64,000 nucleotides of DNA from the NCBI GenBank assembly GCA_014529385.2, contig CM043966.1, positions 143,764,711 through 143,828,710 of the forward strand, written 5' to 3'. Positions 47,101 through 59,030 of the stretch are shown here, piece by piece (positions within the stretch are counted from its first letter, which is position 1; every line of letters begins with the position of its first letter). The notes below the pieces were generated by a model. That model saw only the letters and a program-made list of their open reading frames with translations. It did not search any database and had not been told where the DNA came from. Both the position numbers and the translations under genes were made by a program. This stretch comes from Adiantum capillus-veneris (Eukaryota; Streptophyta; Polypodiopsida; Polypodiales; Pteridaceae).

Positions 47101-49430
47101 ACCTATAAGGCTACATCTTAAAGGTTATTCTTTCTTACTAGTTGGAGTGACCATGATAGGTTTTACATGGGGGTTTGGTTCCAAGGTCCACCACTAGTCC
47201 AAGCTAACTCTATTGAAACATAGAGAGAAGCAAAGGTCCACCCCTTGTCTAAGCTAGGGTCCATTGAAACATGGAGAGAAGGATGCTCCACCATTTGTCC
47301 AAGGTAGGCTCCATTGAAACATGAAGAGAAGCAAGGTGCACCATGTCTCCAAGATGCTAGGCTCCATCGAAAAACATTAATCCCACGATATGTCGTAGAT
47401 GAGGGGTGTACATTCAAGGTCCACCACTTGTCCAAGCTATTATTGCTAGTAGCCTGAGTGGTTTGGTCTCAAGATTCACCACTTTTCCACTCCATGTCAT
47501 TATATTAAGAATATGCACGTGTTAAGGTCCGCCACTTGTCCAACCTATAAGGCTACATCTTAAAGGTTATTCTTTATTACCACTTGGAGTGACCATGATA
47601 GGTTTTACATGGGGGTTTGGTTCCAAGGTCGACCACTTGTCCAAGCTAACTCTATTGAAACATAGAGAGAAACAAAGGTCCACCACTTGTCCAATCTAGG
47701 GTCCATTGAAACATGGAGAGAAGGATGCTCCACCATTTGTCCAAGATAGGATCCATTGAAACATGACGAGAAGCAAACTGCACCATGTCTCCAACATGCT
47801 AGGCTCCATCGAAATACATTAAACCCACGATATTTCGTAGATGAGGGGTTTACATTCAAGGTCCACCACTTGTCCAAGCTATTATTGCTAGTAGCCTGAG
47901 TGGTTTGGTCTCAAGATTCACTACTTTTATTAAGAATATGTGGGTGTTAAGGTCCACCACTTGTCCAACCTATAAGGCTACATCTTAAAGGTTATTCTTT
48001 CTTACTACTTGGAGTGACCATGATAGGTTTTACATGGGGGTTTGGTTCCAAGGTCCACCACTTGTCCAAGCTAACTCTAATGAAACATAGAGAGAAGCAA
48101 AGGTCCACCCCTTGTCTAAGCTAGGGTCCATTGAAACATGGAGAGAAGGATGCTCCACCATTTATCCAAGGTAGGCTCCATTGAAACATGAGGAGAAGCA
48201 AGGTGCACCATGTCTCCAAGATGCTAAGCTCCATTGAAAAACATTAAACCCACGATATGTCGTAGATGAGGGGTTTACATTCAAGGTCCACCACTTGTCC
48301 AAGCGATTATTGCTAGTAGCCTGAGTGGTTTGGTCTCAAGATTCACCATTTTCCCACTCTATGTCATTATATTAAGAATATGCGCGTGTTAAGGTCCACC
48401 ACTTGTCCAACCTTTAAGGCTAAATCTTAAAGGTTATTCTTTATAAACACTTGGAGTGACCATGATAGGTTTTACATGGGGCTTTGGTTCCAAGGTTCAC
48501 CACTTGTCCAAGCTAACTCTATTGAATCATAGAGAGAAGCAAAGGTCCACCACTTGTCTAAGCTAGGCTCCATTGAAACATGGAGAGAAGGATGCTCCAC
48601 CATTTGTCGAAGCTAACTCTATTGAAACATGGGGGGTTTACGTTCAAGGTCCACCACTTGTCCAAGCTATAATTGCTAGTAGCATGAGTGGTTTTGTCTC
48701 AAGATTCACCACTTTTTCACTCTATGTCATTATATTAAGAATATTAGGGTGTTAAGGTCCACCACTTGTCCAACCTATAAGGCTATATCTTAAAGGTTAT
48801 TCTTTCTCACCACTTGGAGTGACCATGATAGGTTTTAAATGGGGGTTTTGTTCCAAGGTCCACCACTTGTCCAAGCTAACTCTATTGAATAATAGAGAGA
48901 AGTAAAGGTCCACCACTTGTCCAAGGTAGGGTCCATTGAAACATGGAGAGAAGGATGCTCCACCATTTGTCCAAGATAGGCTCCATTGAAACATGAAGAG
49001 AAGCAAGATGCACGATGTCTCCAAGATGCTAGGCTCCATCGAAATACCTTAAACCCACGATATTTCGTAGATGGGGGGTTTAATTTCAAGGTCCACCACT
49101 TGTCCAAGGTATTATTGCTAGTAGCATGGTTTGGTCTCAAGATTCACCAGTTTTCCACTCTATGTCATTATATGAAGAATATCTGGGTGTTAAGGTCCAC
49201 CACTTGTCCAACCTATAAGGCTATATTCTAAATGATATTTTTTTTGACCACTTGGAATGTGCATGATATGTTTTACATGGGGTTTTGTTCCAAGGTCCAC
49301 CACTTGTCCAAGCTAGATCTATTACATATATATTATACATACAATATTCAACTAGATTCCCTACCTATCATGTCCAGTAGCATGGATGCTCTAGCTTGAA
49401 GGTCCACCACTTGTCCAACCTATACTCTCT
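35171..49430. repeat. Satellite array with nested higher-order repeats
   Basis: About 14 kb of tandem repeat. The lowest level is a ~51-bp unit built on GGTCCACCACTTGTCCAAGCTA followed by a CATTGAAACATGGAGAGAAG-like spacer. About eight or nine such units, diverged, form subunit A (~425 bp; e.g. 45871-46295) and subunit B (~442 bp; 46296-46737, with an extra CCACTCTATGTCATTAT and GTGTACATTC in place of GTTTACATTC). A+B is 867 bp and repeats regularly at 45004, 45871, 46738 and 47605. Between about 36.4 and 44.1 kb three such pairs form a ~2550-bp super-unit. Both edges are more diverged than the middle, most clearly 48480-49430. Each A or B unit has a 75-105 codon minus-strand open frame; I do not regard these as genes. 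Confidence 0.95.
36437..44136. repeat. Roughly 2550-bp super-unit, three copies
   Basis: Copies start at 36437, 39034 and 41587. Private variants recur at this spacing: a GGTCCACACTTG deletion variant at 36251, 38801, 41401 (here as GGTCCAAACTTG) and 43951, and an A subunit lacking one 51-bp block at 38133, 40733 and 43283. Copy 2 has one extra ~47-bp block at about 39056-39105. This shows recent amplification of a block of three 867-bp units. Confidence 0.85.
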
Positions 49431-50330
49431 TATGTAAGGGAGATCTCGCTATAAATTCAAAACCTTCCCGCCTAAATTTAAAATATCCCTCCCAAATCTT
49501 AAATATCCCGCCTAAATTTTAAACTATCGCGCCCAAATTTTAAAATTCAAACTTTTTTATAAAAATTTAAATTTTACTACTTAAATTTAAAATATTTCAC
49601 GTGAAATTGATTTTAAATTCAAGTTTACCGCAAAAAGATATCATTATACCACCTAAATTCAAATATGCAAACCTCAAATCATTATATTGTACATAAATTC
49701 AAACAAATTCAAATTAACAAGCCTAAACTGATATTAGTTTGCATAGATATGAATTTATCACACCTAAATTATGTCACCATGTTAGAGAGAGTGGTTAGAG
49801 AATTTGAACAAGGTCCACCACTTGTCCAACCTAGATACCAAGAAGGATTGAGTGTAGAAGGTATTGTTTGGAGGTCCTTATAGTCTATTGGTCTCAAGGT
49901 CCACCACTTGTGGTAAGGGTCACCAAAAAGTGTATATATTCATCCAAAGAAATACACGTATTTTTTGTCTACATGTCCTAGTTTAAACCATTTATGTCCA
50001 TTAGGTGTATCACTAAACAACACTACTATTTCTGAGAAACAGAAGTTACAATCATATCTACAAATGGATTAGAGGAAAATCAGCTCAGCATACATCCAGA
50101 ACTTGCTACAAGAATCGACTTTAACAAATCACGCAAGTAAGTCTTCCATTCAATTTTACTAGTATTACAATGTGTTAGTTATTTGTGATATTTATGTATG
50201 TATATATACTATGTGTGCATATCGTAACTAAGTGTAATTGTGTATCTGCATTATGTATGAGTATTACAATGAAATAACACAAATATACATACATACACAT
50301 AGATAACACAGACGCACACATACATGAGCA
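49431..50330. other. AT-rich array flank with isolated core motifs
   Basis: No gene seen. 49440-49740 has loose repeats of CCTAAATTTAAAATATC. Isolated copies of AAGGTCCACCACTTGTCCAA occur at about 49809 and, shortened, 49897, outside any tandem context. Confidence 0.6.
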
Positions 50331-50430
50331 TGTATTTTCAAGAGAGAGATAGCAAGATACAGAGATAGATAGATAGAGAAAGAGAGAGAGAGAGAGATAA
50401 ATACCTGTTTTTTAGAGAGAGGAGAGAGAA

Positions 50431-50690
50431 AGATAACAGATTTCACTGTGTTTATGTATGTGGAAGAGAGGAAGACGATGTATGGGAATATGTGCACGTA
50501 TTTTCAAGAGAGAGACAACAAGATAACAGATTTCATTGTGGTTATGTATGTGGAAGTGAGGAAGACGATGTGTGGGAATATGTGCATGTATTTTCAAGAG
50601 AGAGACAGCAAGATAACAGATTTCACTGTGGTTATGTATGTGGAAGAGAGGAAGACGATGTGTGGGAATATGTGTATGTGTGCGGGGATA
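50431..50690 (+). repeat. 90-bp minisatellite, about three copies
   Basis: Copies begin AGATAACAGATTTCA at about 50431, 50521 and 50611, each containing GTGGAAG(A/T)GAGGAAGACGATG. The period divides by three, so it yields a repetitive open frame (50448-50843) that I do not regard as a gene. Confidence 0.85.
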
Positions 50691-51969
50691 CTTTTAAACT
50701 ATGTATCTCTGTCTTTTGACGAGAGAGTGTGTGTGCAAGAAGAGTTACAGAGAACCATCTTCTCTATATGGAGAAAGACAGAGAGTGAGAGAGAGAGAAA
50801 TACCTGTTTTTTCTCTATTCGTGAGGTGTGCAATGTCTCCTGAGAAGACTGCCCGATCCTGCCCTTCTGGAAAGCGTTGTGTACGCTGCTGTTTCTTTAT
50901 CTTGTGCGCGAACTTTCAATCCTGTGCACTCCACCTGTGTGTTGTGTACGATGCCGAGCTTGCTCCTCTACGCGCGCGTATACTCCAACTGTGTGCGATC
51001 CGTGTGCGCTTTCTGTGTGTTTGCTGCTCGCCTGCTTTCTCTGTGTGCGTTTCTCGTGCGCTCTCTGTGTGCCTAATCTTGATAGGGTTTATTAGAATGC
51101 CACGTATGCTACAAGTCCATGTTTTATCATAGGATTAAAAAAAAAAAAAGCAATATAAACAACTAACCAATTCACACGGCCAAAATTAAAGAAATCATGG
51201 TTGAAAATATGAAAAACATGCGTAACTCTATACTAGGAATTCACTTAAAATATGAAAAACAAGGGGCTGCCGCCCCTTGACCCCGCCCAGAACAATATCC
51301 CAAAATCAACCTCCCAAGCCCCGCCATCGAGAGCGCTATATTCCACATCCCCATCAAGAGCGCTACCCCCAAACCTCACGTGGAAGCGCTGCCTTGTCAC
51401 CCCATTGTGGCATTGCCCTTAGACCCCGCATCTGGAGTGCTAAATGGAAACATTCTTCATTAGTGAAATTTTGAACATAAATTATATTAGCATATACTTA
51501 AATATAATACAAATATTAACATATTAGCTATACTACTAATTTACTATAGCAGTTCTAGATTATGTCCCATACTATATTTAAGGTGCCAAAGGTTTGGCCT
51601 TATGGTCCTAGATTTAGCCAAGTGGTCAACACATATAGGACCAAGTGCACACTCTGCCACAAAACTTGGCCACCACTTCACTTGCCAAAGTTTAGGCCAC
51701 ATGGTCAATCCTAACTTTCCAATGTTCTTATTATGTCACCTTTTGCCTCGTGGAAAACCTAGGCTTGTTTTCACATACTCAGGCACTTCAAGCCACAATA
51801 AATTGTCATTACTCTTCGACAACCCTTTTGTTCAAGTCTTTGAAAAAACATTGTTTAAGGCCACCCTAAACCATTTTCATTTAGGGGTGTCTAAAACTAG
51901 CTTTTTGGCAATTCGAGAAGAAAATGGTAAAAGTTTTATACTTAGTTTTAACCACTTGACCAATTCAAA
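50691..51969. other. Gene-free stretch
   Basis: No recognisable gene. GT/GC-rich low-complexity sequence at 50880-51080, a short hairpin at 51261-51278, and AT-rich DNA from 51480. Confidence 0.5.
51261..51278. repeat. Short GC hairpin
   Basis: AAGGGGC-TGCC-GCCCCTT forms a perfect 7-bp stem. Function unknown. Confidence 0.5.
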
Positions 51970-52184
51970 TATTGGAAAGCAAGGTCTTGTAATACTTTTC
52001 TTTGGACATCACACATTAAAACTAGGTCCCTCACTTGTCCAAGCTATGCTCTAATACAATAAAGGTCTTTTGGTTTCAAGATGCACCACTTTCCCAACCT
52101 TGATTCCATTAAAGAAGCTAGCTCTACTTAGACATTTAATAGCAAGGTCTTGCAGCAGTTCAGATTGAACATTTTCCATGGCAG
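51970..52184. repeat. Type 2 satellite, left piece
   Basis: Contains ATTGGAAAGCAAGGTC and CTAGGTCCCTCACTTGTCC, as in the array at 60054-61790. It was continuous with that array before the LTR element inserted. Confidence 0.75.
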
Positions 52185-53799
52185 TGATAGCCGTTTTTCG
52201 GCTCTCAATAATTGCCATAGTAAGTTACCTCACCCTACCGAAATCACCCAAACACTATGGCTATCCCTACCATTTCACTATAAATAGGCGTGTGTGAATT
52301 AGGGGACTTTTTCCATATCTTCTTAAAAAACCCTCAGCTAGCTAGTCACTGGGCTAGGTGAGCCAAAAAAAAATAAAATAAAAAAATAAAAGTATATTAT
52401 GGCCTCTTTGTGTGTAAATATTTCATTGTATATATGGCCTAAATATAGGGATTTTTTATAATTATTTTGGTATTTTATTTAAATATTTCTACTTAGGTGT
52501 GTGTTTTATTAAACCTATGTACACCTTCTTTCATCCTCTTACACCATAATTATATTTTTTTGCCAATATGTGCATACTCTAACCTCATATTTTTCCTTTA
52601 TACAAATCACTCCCACATTTTCACCCTCACCCTCGTGAAAACAAAAAATTGATTTCTACTCATTGGTTATTTTTATTATATTATTTACTTGCATACCTTT
52701 TCCTCTTTCACCCAAAATAATTCAAAGAGGGACCATATCATATGATTCCAATATCTTTCCATATCCATAACTCCTCCATATTTTTATTATTATTTTTACT
52801 CATTATTCTAACACCATGTGCTCATTGAGCTAAAGTCCATGAATAGTCCATACATCAGTCTTACCATGTATATATTTATTATTTCACCAATAATCCTCCT
52901 CCATGCATGGGTCAAGGGCAACTTGAATGCTTTGTATTATAATATGACAAAGGAGGGGCTCACTCTTGGATGCATTGTACAAATTCAACAAAGGAGGGGT
53001 CCACTAAAAGACTTTTGCAAGCATAAAAACAGGCTTTTTGGTGAGAATTTTGGCACCTATCTCCACTCCGAATTTGGAGCAGTGGTCAAAAGAGAAAATG
53101 TAGCCCACGCTCTGAATAATCACCTCAAATTTTTTCATGATTTTTGGAGCTACTAGCGGTGAGCTATGATTTTTTGAGTGAACCCCAGTCTGCCCACTTT
53201 TCTCACAAGTAGCCCATAGTCTTCTCTCACCTCTTTCCACACTTCTACACACACACACACACACACATTCCTCTCAATCCCTCACTCAAACCTGCACCTT
53301 CAATGGTTTCTCCCACCCTCTTCACCATTACACTTCTCTCTCATCCCTATAGTTCTTTTATGAACCTCTACATACATACACCCTCTCCATGTCTCTCTCT
53401 ATTGCTTCTATGTTACAATTTCATTTACCTCTCCTAAAATATCTAAAATTCAGCATCTTAACCATGATAGCTTCTGCAAATTGAGGATTTTTCATCAACA
53501 AATCCTCTTTTCATCGTGGTGGTCAACCGTGGCGGCGGCGTAAAGAAGCGAAGAAGAAGAAGAAGACCAGCGGTCATTTTTTCCACAATCTACACAAGGG
53601 TGAGTTCAAGCTTGTTCAAAGCTTCACCATCTCAATGATTCTCTTTTAATTCACCCCTCTTCCTTCATCAAATCAACTCACTCTACCCATTGTAAATGTA
53701 ACATTAACTTTCTAGTGATTACTAACGACTAACATACTAACACAAAATAGCCATTGACCTAACCATAAAAGACACCTCACCTCAAGACATGTGTATAGT

Positions 53800-53832
<33 letters not shown>

Positions 53833-54851
53833 TAATTACTTTCACCTTATCTACCATCAATAATGCTCTCTTTTGAGCCCACACCCATGACTCAAGCAGA
53901 CAAAGAAGGCCCGCAATGTTTTGATATTAAAAAAAAATCATAATCCTGATTTGTTAGCTTGTAAATTAGGATTTCCAATAATCTTAATGAGGGGTCTCCA
54001 ACCTATAAATAGGCCCCTCTCCTTCTTGTAAAACAACCTCCAACATCTCACATAGCACCCCAACACTCTATGCGTGAGGAGAGACTTAGGTGTAGCAACC
54101 ACTTGTGAGCTTCACTCTTGGTGTGAGAGAAGCCTTCAAGCTACACATTGCAAGTGAGAGAGCGTGAGTTCCACAAATCTCAAAACCACTATTGTACATG
54201 CTCCTTCATCATCAATAAATTGAGGTTTGGTGCATCAAAGGCGTGATTCGACGTTCAAATCTTCGTCCTTCCATTTGTGCAATACGGTTTGGTGAATTCA
54301 AGGTGACTTGTGTATTTTGAGTTTTATCGGTTGATCTTGATTTTAGAAAGTGTTTTAGTGTGTTTTTCATTGCCAGTTTTGTGTCCATTGTAAGAGGGTA
54401 TTGTGGTGAGAGGTCTCCCACACCCTAAGACAGTGTGTGTGTGTGTTTTGGCAATGATTAGCAATCACTAAGCATTGAGTGAGTTTTGTACAAGTTCTAC
54501 GATAGCATCATAACGAACCGTCTCCATTTGCAAGTCACAAATAAGGTATTACGCAAGATCCTTCCCTCTCTCTCTTCCCTTTGCTCTAGCTCTCTCTGGT
54601 CCATTTCATGTGTGTCTTGGTGTGAGGTTGCTTGTGTGTGTTGTGTGGTGCATCTTCTTGGTTGTGCCAAAATCTCTCTTGCGTCCTAGTTCGCATACCA
54701 TAACTAGGTGGTGCCCCTATCTTGTTTGGGTTTGGCTGTGGGTTTGCTGTTGTGTTGTGCTTGTGGTTGCCCCAGCCCCAATTGAGCAGCACGGGAGCCT
54801 TGAGGGGTGTTTAGAGGTCGCCTCTCTTGTTGCCCGCCCCGGACCGCCTCA
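52185..54851 (+). repeat. 5-prime LTR of the gag-only element
   Basis: Starts TGATAGCCGTTTTTCGGCT (AGCCG/CGGCT hairpin right at the end) and ends CCGCCTCA. It contains two TATAAATAGGC boxes (52279 and 54004), a CA repeat near 53248 and a CT repeat near 53805. Confidence 0.95.
54004..54011 (+). promoter_or_regulatory. Candidate TATA box of the LTR promoter
   Basis: TATAAATA followed by GGCCCC; the downstream sequence is CT-rich. The same box is in the 3-prime LTR at 59202. An upstream TATAAATA at 52279-52286 is intact here but reads TGTAAATA in the 3-prime LTR. Which one is used is not known. Confidence 0.45.
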
Positions 54852-54855
54852 ATTT

Positions 54856-54872
54856 TGGTGCCCCCACTGAGG
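54856..54872 (+). other. Primer-binding site of the gag-only element
   Basis: TGGTGCCCCCACTGAGG, four bases after the LTR end, identical to the Tat element site at 28658-28674. Confidence 0.9.
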
Positions 54873-55146
54873 AGCGATCGTGTGCTTAGTGTTGTTGTAT
54901 TGCATGAATGCTTGAATTTCGACATAATCAAGTAGATTTTATGAATCATGAAAACAGACCGAGTTTAATTTCAAGGAAACAAAAATTGATCTAGAATATG
55001 GTTCGGATTATGCATAACATAAGAAAGGAAAAAAACATTTTCACATAAAAGTCTAGAATTCATGTTGAAAGACCTTTCAAAACTTTGTGTAGTTAGTTGA
55101 TGATTGTTTGGAACAAATCTTTGTGTGGTTCTAGCATTGAGAGACT

Positions 55147-57264
55147 ATGACACGCTATACCTTTGATGATATCCCAATCTTCTTCGGAAATCCAGAAGAA
55201 GATGTTGATGATTTTCTTGCTGATTTTAGAATGGTTTGTCATATCCTTGGTAAAAGGGATGACATTGAAAAAGGGGATTTTCTATTGCTATGCCTTAGAG
55301 GCAACGCTGAGCAATGGTTTTGGAGTATGTCTTCTCAGATTGAAGATGGATATACCCAAATTTCCAAAGCTTTCAAGGCCAGATTCTCTAAAGTTCCAAC
55401 AACGGAGAAAGCATGGGCTTCACTACGGAGACTTCAACAACATGGTGAAGACTACTATGCTTATGAGGATATTTTTTCTCGTCAATGGGAAGGATGTGGA
55501 TTTGGTTCTACATTTCCAGATTATGTAAAAATGGATCAATTTATTTCGGGTTTGTCTCCTTTCCTAAAGACTAAGGTTACTTGTAGTGGACCCTCTACCT
55601 TTGAAGAAGTGATCACTATTGCCCGAAGGAAGTTTCACAAGTACTTCTACATCAAAAATGGTTTCCATCATGCTGGAAGAACCAACCATCATGAAAGTGT
55701 TTCTATCAAGGAGTCATCTCCTTTGCCATACTTGTCTCCTTCTACTCCGACAAATGTTGAAGAAGTTACTTACATGCCAACTGATTATTCAAGTGCTAAA
55801 GTGTGTGGCCAAGATTCAAATGTGGAATCTCTTTCTTCTACCTTTATCACAAGCATGCAAAAATCGACACAAGATATCTCAAATGGCATTGATGATTCAA
55901 TAATGGATACATCCAACCTTTTGGCGGAGGATCAATTTCTAGTCCGAGCAGACGAAGCTTTTGTGCAACATGACTCTATGGAGAATGAAGAACTTGAAGG
56001 TAACCTTGATCTTATGGAATGTTCTGAGAGTGTATCTTGTCTAAAAGAAGAGAGTGAAGAAGAAGATGAAATCATAGGTGGAGAGATCATATACCACATT
56101 GATCATAAAGAGATGATTGTGTGCATGGAATGCCAACTCCAAAACAAAGTAGAAGAGTATGAGTTGAATCCAGGTGAGGATAATCTTGAAGAAGTGTTTG
56201 AGGATGTTGAAAAGCATTGGTATGACCCATGTATGTTAAGCATAGAGAAACCTATCATGCAAGAAGCCAAATGTTTCACAAAATCAAACAGTATTCCATC
56301 AACCTTTGAGGTCGTACAATGTGAGGAGTTACAACCTTGCCAAAGGGGGGGCTTAGAAGGGGATGAAGAACATGGGAGAGTAGTAAAAAATAAAATCATA
56401 AAAGGAAATTATCAGAAGGGTATCATTCTCTCCAATGGTGTTTTAGTGGGTGGCTCTTCATTCATGGGACAATCTCTTAGCAAGGAAATCCAAGCTTTTG
56501 AAGCCCCAATCATCTTCATATTGGGTTTCACCTCTTCAAGGTCAACTTCTCCTCTCTTCACATATACCTTTCATCGGGGACACCATACCTTCTTAAGTGG
56601 AAGAGGACATGAATACTTGGTGATAAACGGATGTTTCCAAATCTTCTTCACTTGGTTCTTTGTTGTATGGAGGTCGCACATTGTGATGCTTCTGGTCTTT
56701 ATCATAGATGAAAAACTTGTTGATTGCTACATGTGGATATTTTATCAATCAGTACCAAAATCTATTCTCTTCCAATGTGTTGGAAGCAATAGAAACCTTC
56801 ATCTATTATCTACTTATGTGGTAAACTATCTGCAATATCTTCCAATAGCAGCTGGAAGCATGGATCAAGCTTTCCTAAATCATAAAGGTCATAGATGTTT
56901 TTACTTGATGAGCCTACCCAGGTTGAATGAAATTTATGAGCTACAGTTCAAGAATTTGCTCATACAAGATCTTGAAGATCGTAGCAGATACATCAACTTT
57001 ACACAAGAGGAAGAGCAACCAATCTTTTATATCACATTCATAGTGATAGATGCAATGATGGACAACAATAAAATCTACAAGTTTCTTCAATCAAAATCAG
57101 TAAGTGATTCCATACCATACATCTCGCTTTGGGAAAGATATTTCAAGATCTTTGATCCTGGGGGGTGCTTATGGAAACTTTCTCGATGGAGGAGGTTTAC
57201 TCCGTCACTTCATTTCATCATGCTATTGGCTCAAGAACCTTTCATATCACACAAGGTTTTTTAA
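55147..57264 (+). CDS. Gag-like protein with a novel C-terminal half, 705 aa
   Basis: Intact single ORF. Residues about 10-175 are a retrotransposon-gag domain (FFGNPEEDVDDFLADF, LRGNAEQWFW, FKARFSKV, FEEVITIARRKF). The middle (about 185-430) is acidic and rich in Glu and Ser. There is no CCHC knuckle. Residues 440-705 are quite different: hydrophobic and aromatic, with a membrane-like segment at about 496-520 (CFQIFFTWFFVVW followed by HIVMLLVFII). I recognise no domain there. It could provide particles for the element while pol comes from a helper; the C-terminal part might bind membranes, be a relic of an older coding region, or simply be open by chance. The stop lies about 100 bases before the PPT. 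I chose the ATG at 55147 because it immediately precedes the gag domain. Confidence 0.85.
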   Translation: MTRYTFDDIPIFFGNPEEDVDDFLADFRMVCHILGKRDDIEKGDFLLLCLRGNAEQWFWSMSSQIEDGYTQISKAFKARFSKVPTTEKAWASLRRLQQHGEDYYAYEDIFSRQWEGCGFGSTFPDYVKMDQFISGLSPFLKTKVTCSGPSTFEEVITIARRKFHKYFYIKNGFHHAGRTNHHESVSIKESSPLPYLSPSTPTNVEEVTYMPTDYSSAKVCGQDSNVESLSSTFITSMQKSTQDISNGIDDSIMDTSNLLAEDQFLVRADEAFVQHDSMENEELEGNLDLMECSESVSCLKEESEEEDEIIGGEIIYHIDHKEMIVCMECQLQNKVEEYELNPGEDNLEEVFEDVEKHWYDPCMLSIEKPIMQEAKCFTKSNSIPSTFEVVQCEELQPCQRGGLEGDEEHGRVVKNKIIKGNYQKGIILSNGVLVGGSSFMGQSLSKEIQAFEAPIIFILGFTSSRSTSPLFTYTFHRGHHTFLSGRGHEYLVINGCFQIFFTWFFVVWRSHIVMLLVFIIDEKLVDCYMWIFYQSVPKSILFQCVGSNRNLHLLSTYVVNYLQYLPIAAGSMDQAFLNHKGHRCFYLMSLPRLNEIYELQFKNLLIQDLEDRSRYINFTQEEEQPIFYITFIVIDAMMDNNKIYKFLQSKSVSDSIPYISLWERYFKIFDPGGCLWKLSRWRRFTPSLHFIMLLAQEPFISHKVF

Positions 57265-57368
57265 TCATACAACAAAGGTTCTTCAAGGATGAGAGCAGAC
57301 AAAGACAGACGTTACACAATCTACAGGTTGTATGGTCGGATAAATGGTACATGAATGTACCATTATCT

Positions 57369-57378
57369 AAGGGGGGGG
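57369..57378 (+). other. Polypurine tract of the gag-only element
   Basis: AAGGGGGGGG followed by CTAA and the LTR start TGATAG, closely like the Tat element tract (GAAGGGGGAGGG CTAATA TG). Confidence 0.85.
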
Positions 57379-57382
57379 CTAA

Positions 57383-58997
57383 TGATAGCCGTTTTTCGGC
57401 TCTCAATAATTGCCATAGTAAGTTACCTCACCCTACCGAAATCACCCAAACACTATGGCTATCCCTACCATTTCACTGTAAATAGGCGTGTGTGAATTAG
57501 GGGACTTTTTCCATATCTTCTTAAAAAACCCTCAGCTAGCTAGTCACTGGGCTAGGTGAGCCAAAAAAAAATAAAATAAAAAAATAAAAGTATATTATGG
57601 CCTCTTTGTGTGTAAATATTTCATTGTATATATGGCCTAAATATAGGGATTTTTTATAATTATTTTGGTATTTTATTTAAATATTTCTACTTAGGTGTGT
57701 GTTTTATTAAACCTATGTACACCTTCTTTCATCCTCTTACACCATAATTATATTTTTTTGCCAATATGTGCATACTCTAACCTCATATTTTTCCTTTATA
57801 CAAATCACTCCCACATTTTCACCCTCACCCTCGTGAAAACAAAAAATTGATTTCTACTCATTGGTTATTTTTATTATATTATTTACTTGCATACCTTTTC
57901 CTCTTTCACCCAAAATAATTCAAAGAGGGACCATATCATATGATTCCAATATCTTTCCATATCCATAACTCCTCCATATTTTTATTATTATTTTTACTCA
58001 TTATTCTAACACCATGTGCTCATTGAGCTAAAGTCCATGAATAGTCCATACATCAGTCTTACCATGTATATATTTATTATTTCACCAATAATCCTCCTCC
58101 ATGCATGGGTCAAGGGCAACTTGAATGCTTTGTATTATAATATGACAAAGGAGGGGCTCACTCTTGGATGCATTGTACAAATTCAACAAAGGAGGGGTCC
58201 ACTAAAAGACTTTTGCAAGCATAAAAACAGGCTTTTTGGTGAGAATTTTGGCACCTATCTCCACTCCGAATTTGGAGCAGTGGTCAAAAGAGAAAATGTA
58301 GCCCACGCTCTGAATAATCACCTCAAATTTTTTCATGATTTTTGGAGCTACTAGCGGTGAGCTATGATTTTTTGAGTGAACCCCAGTCTGCCCACTTTTC
58401 TCACAAGTAGCCCATAGTCTTCTCTCACCTCTTTCCACACTTCTACACACACACACACACACACATTCCTCTCAATCCCTCACTCAAACCTGCACCTTCA
58501 ATGGTTTCTCCCACCCTCTTCACCATTACACTTCTCTCTCATCCCTATAGTTCTTTTATGAACCTCTACATACATACACCCTCTCCATGTCTCTCTCTAT
58601 TGCTTCTATGTTACAATTTCATTTACCTCTCCTAAAATATCTAAAATTCAGCATCTTAACCATGATAGCTTCTGCAAATTGAGGATTTTTCATCAACAAA
58701 TCCTCTTTTCATCGTGGTGGTCAACCGTGGCGGCGGCGTAAAGAAGCGAAGAAGAAGAAGAAGACCAGCGGTCATTTTTTCCACAATCTACACAAGGGTG
58801 AGTTCAAGCTTGTTCAAAGCTTCACCATCTCAATGATTCTCTTTTAATTCACCCCTCTTCCTTCATCAAATCAACTCACTCTACCCATTGTAAATGTAAC
58901 ATTAACTTTCTAGTGATTACTAACGACTAACATACTAACACAAAATAGCCATTGACCTAACCATAAAAGACACCTCACCTCAAGACATGTGTATAGT

Positions 58998-59030
<33 letters not shown>

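Noticed and set aside
35571-47877. More than twenty 75-105 codon minus-strand ORFs as a gene family
   Set aside because: They are the same satellite unit repeated; no domain, no start context, and they follow from the repeat sequence itself.
35171-49430. CRISPR-like array
   Set aside because: Repeats and spacers are both repeated and the context is a plant satellite.
50448-50843. 131-codon ORF with a 30-residue repeat
   Set aside because: Product of a 90-bp minisatellite whose period divides by three.
52818-53156. 112-codon ORF, also present at 58016-58354
   Set aside because: It lies inside the two LTRs, is duplicated only because the LTRs are, and has no recognisable domain.
54856-54872. 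Assigning the primer to a named tRNA (chloroplast-type tRNA-Glu was considered)
   Set aside because: The implied acceptor stem GCCCCCA is similar but the CCA-proximal bases do not agree; a tRNA search is needed.
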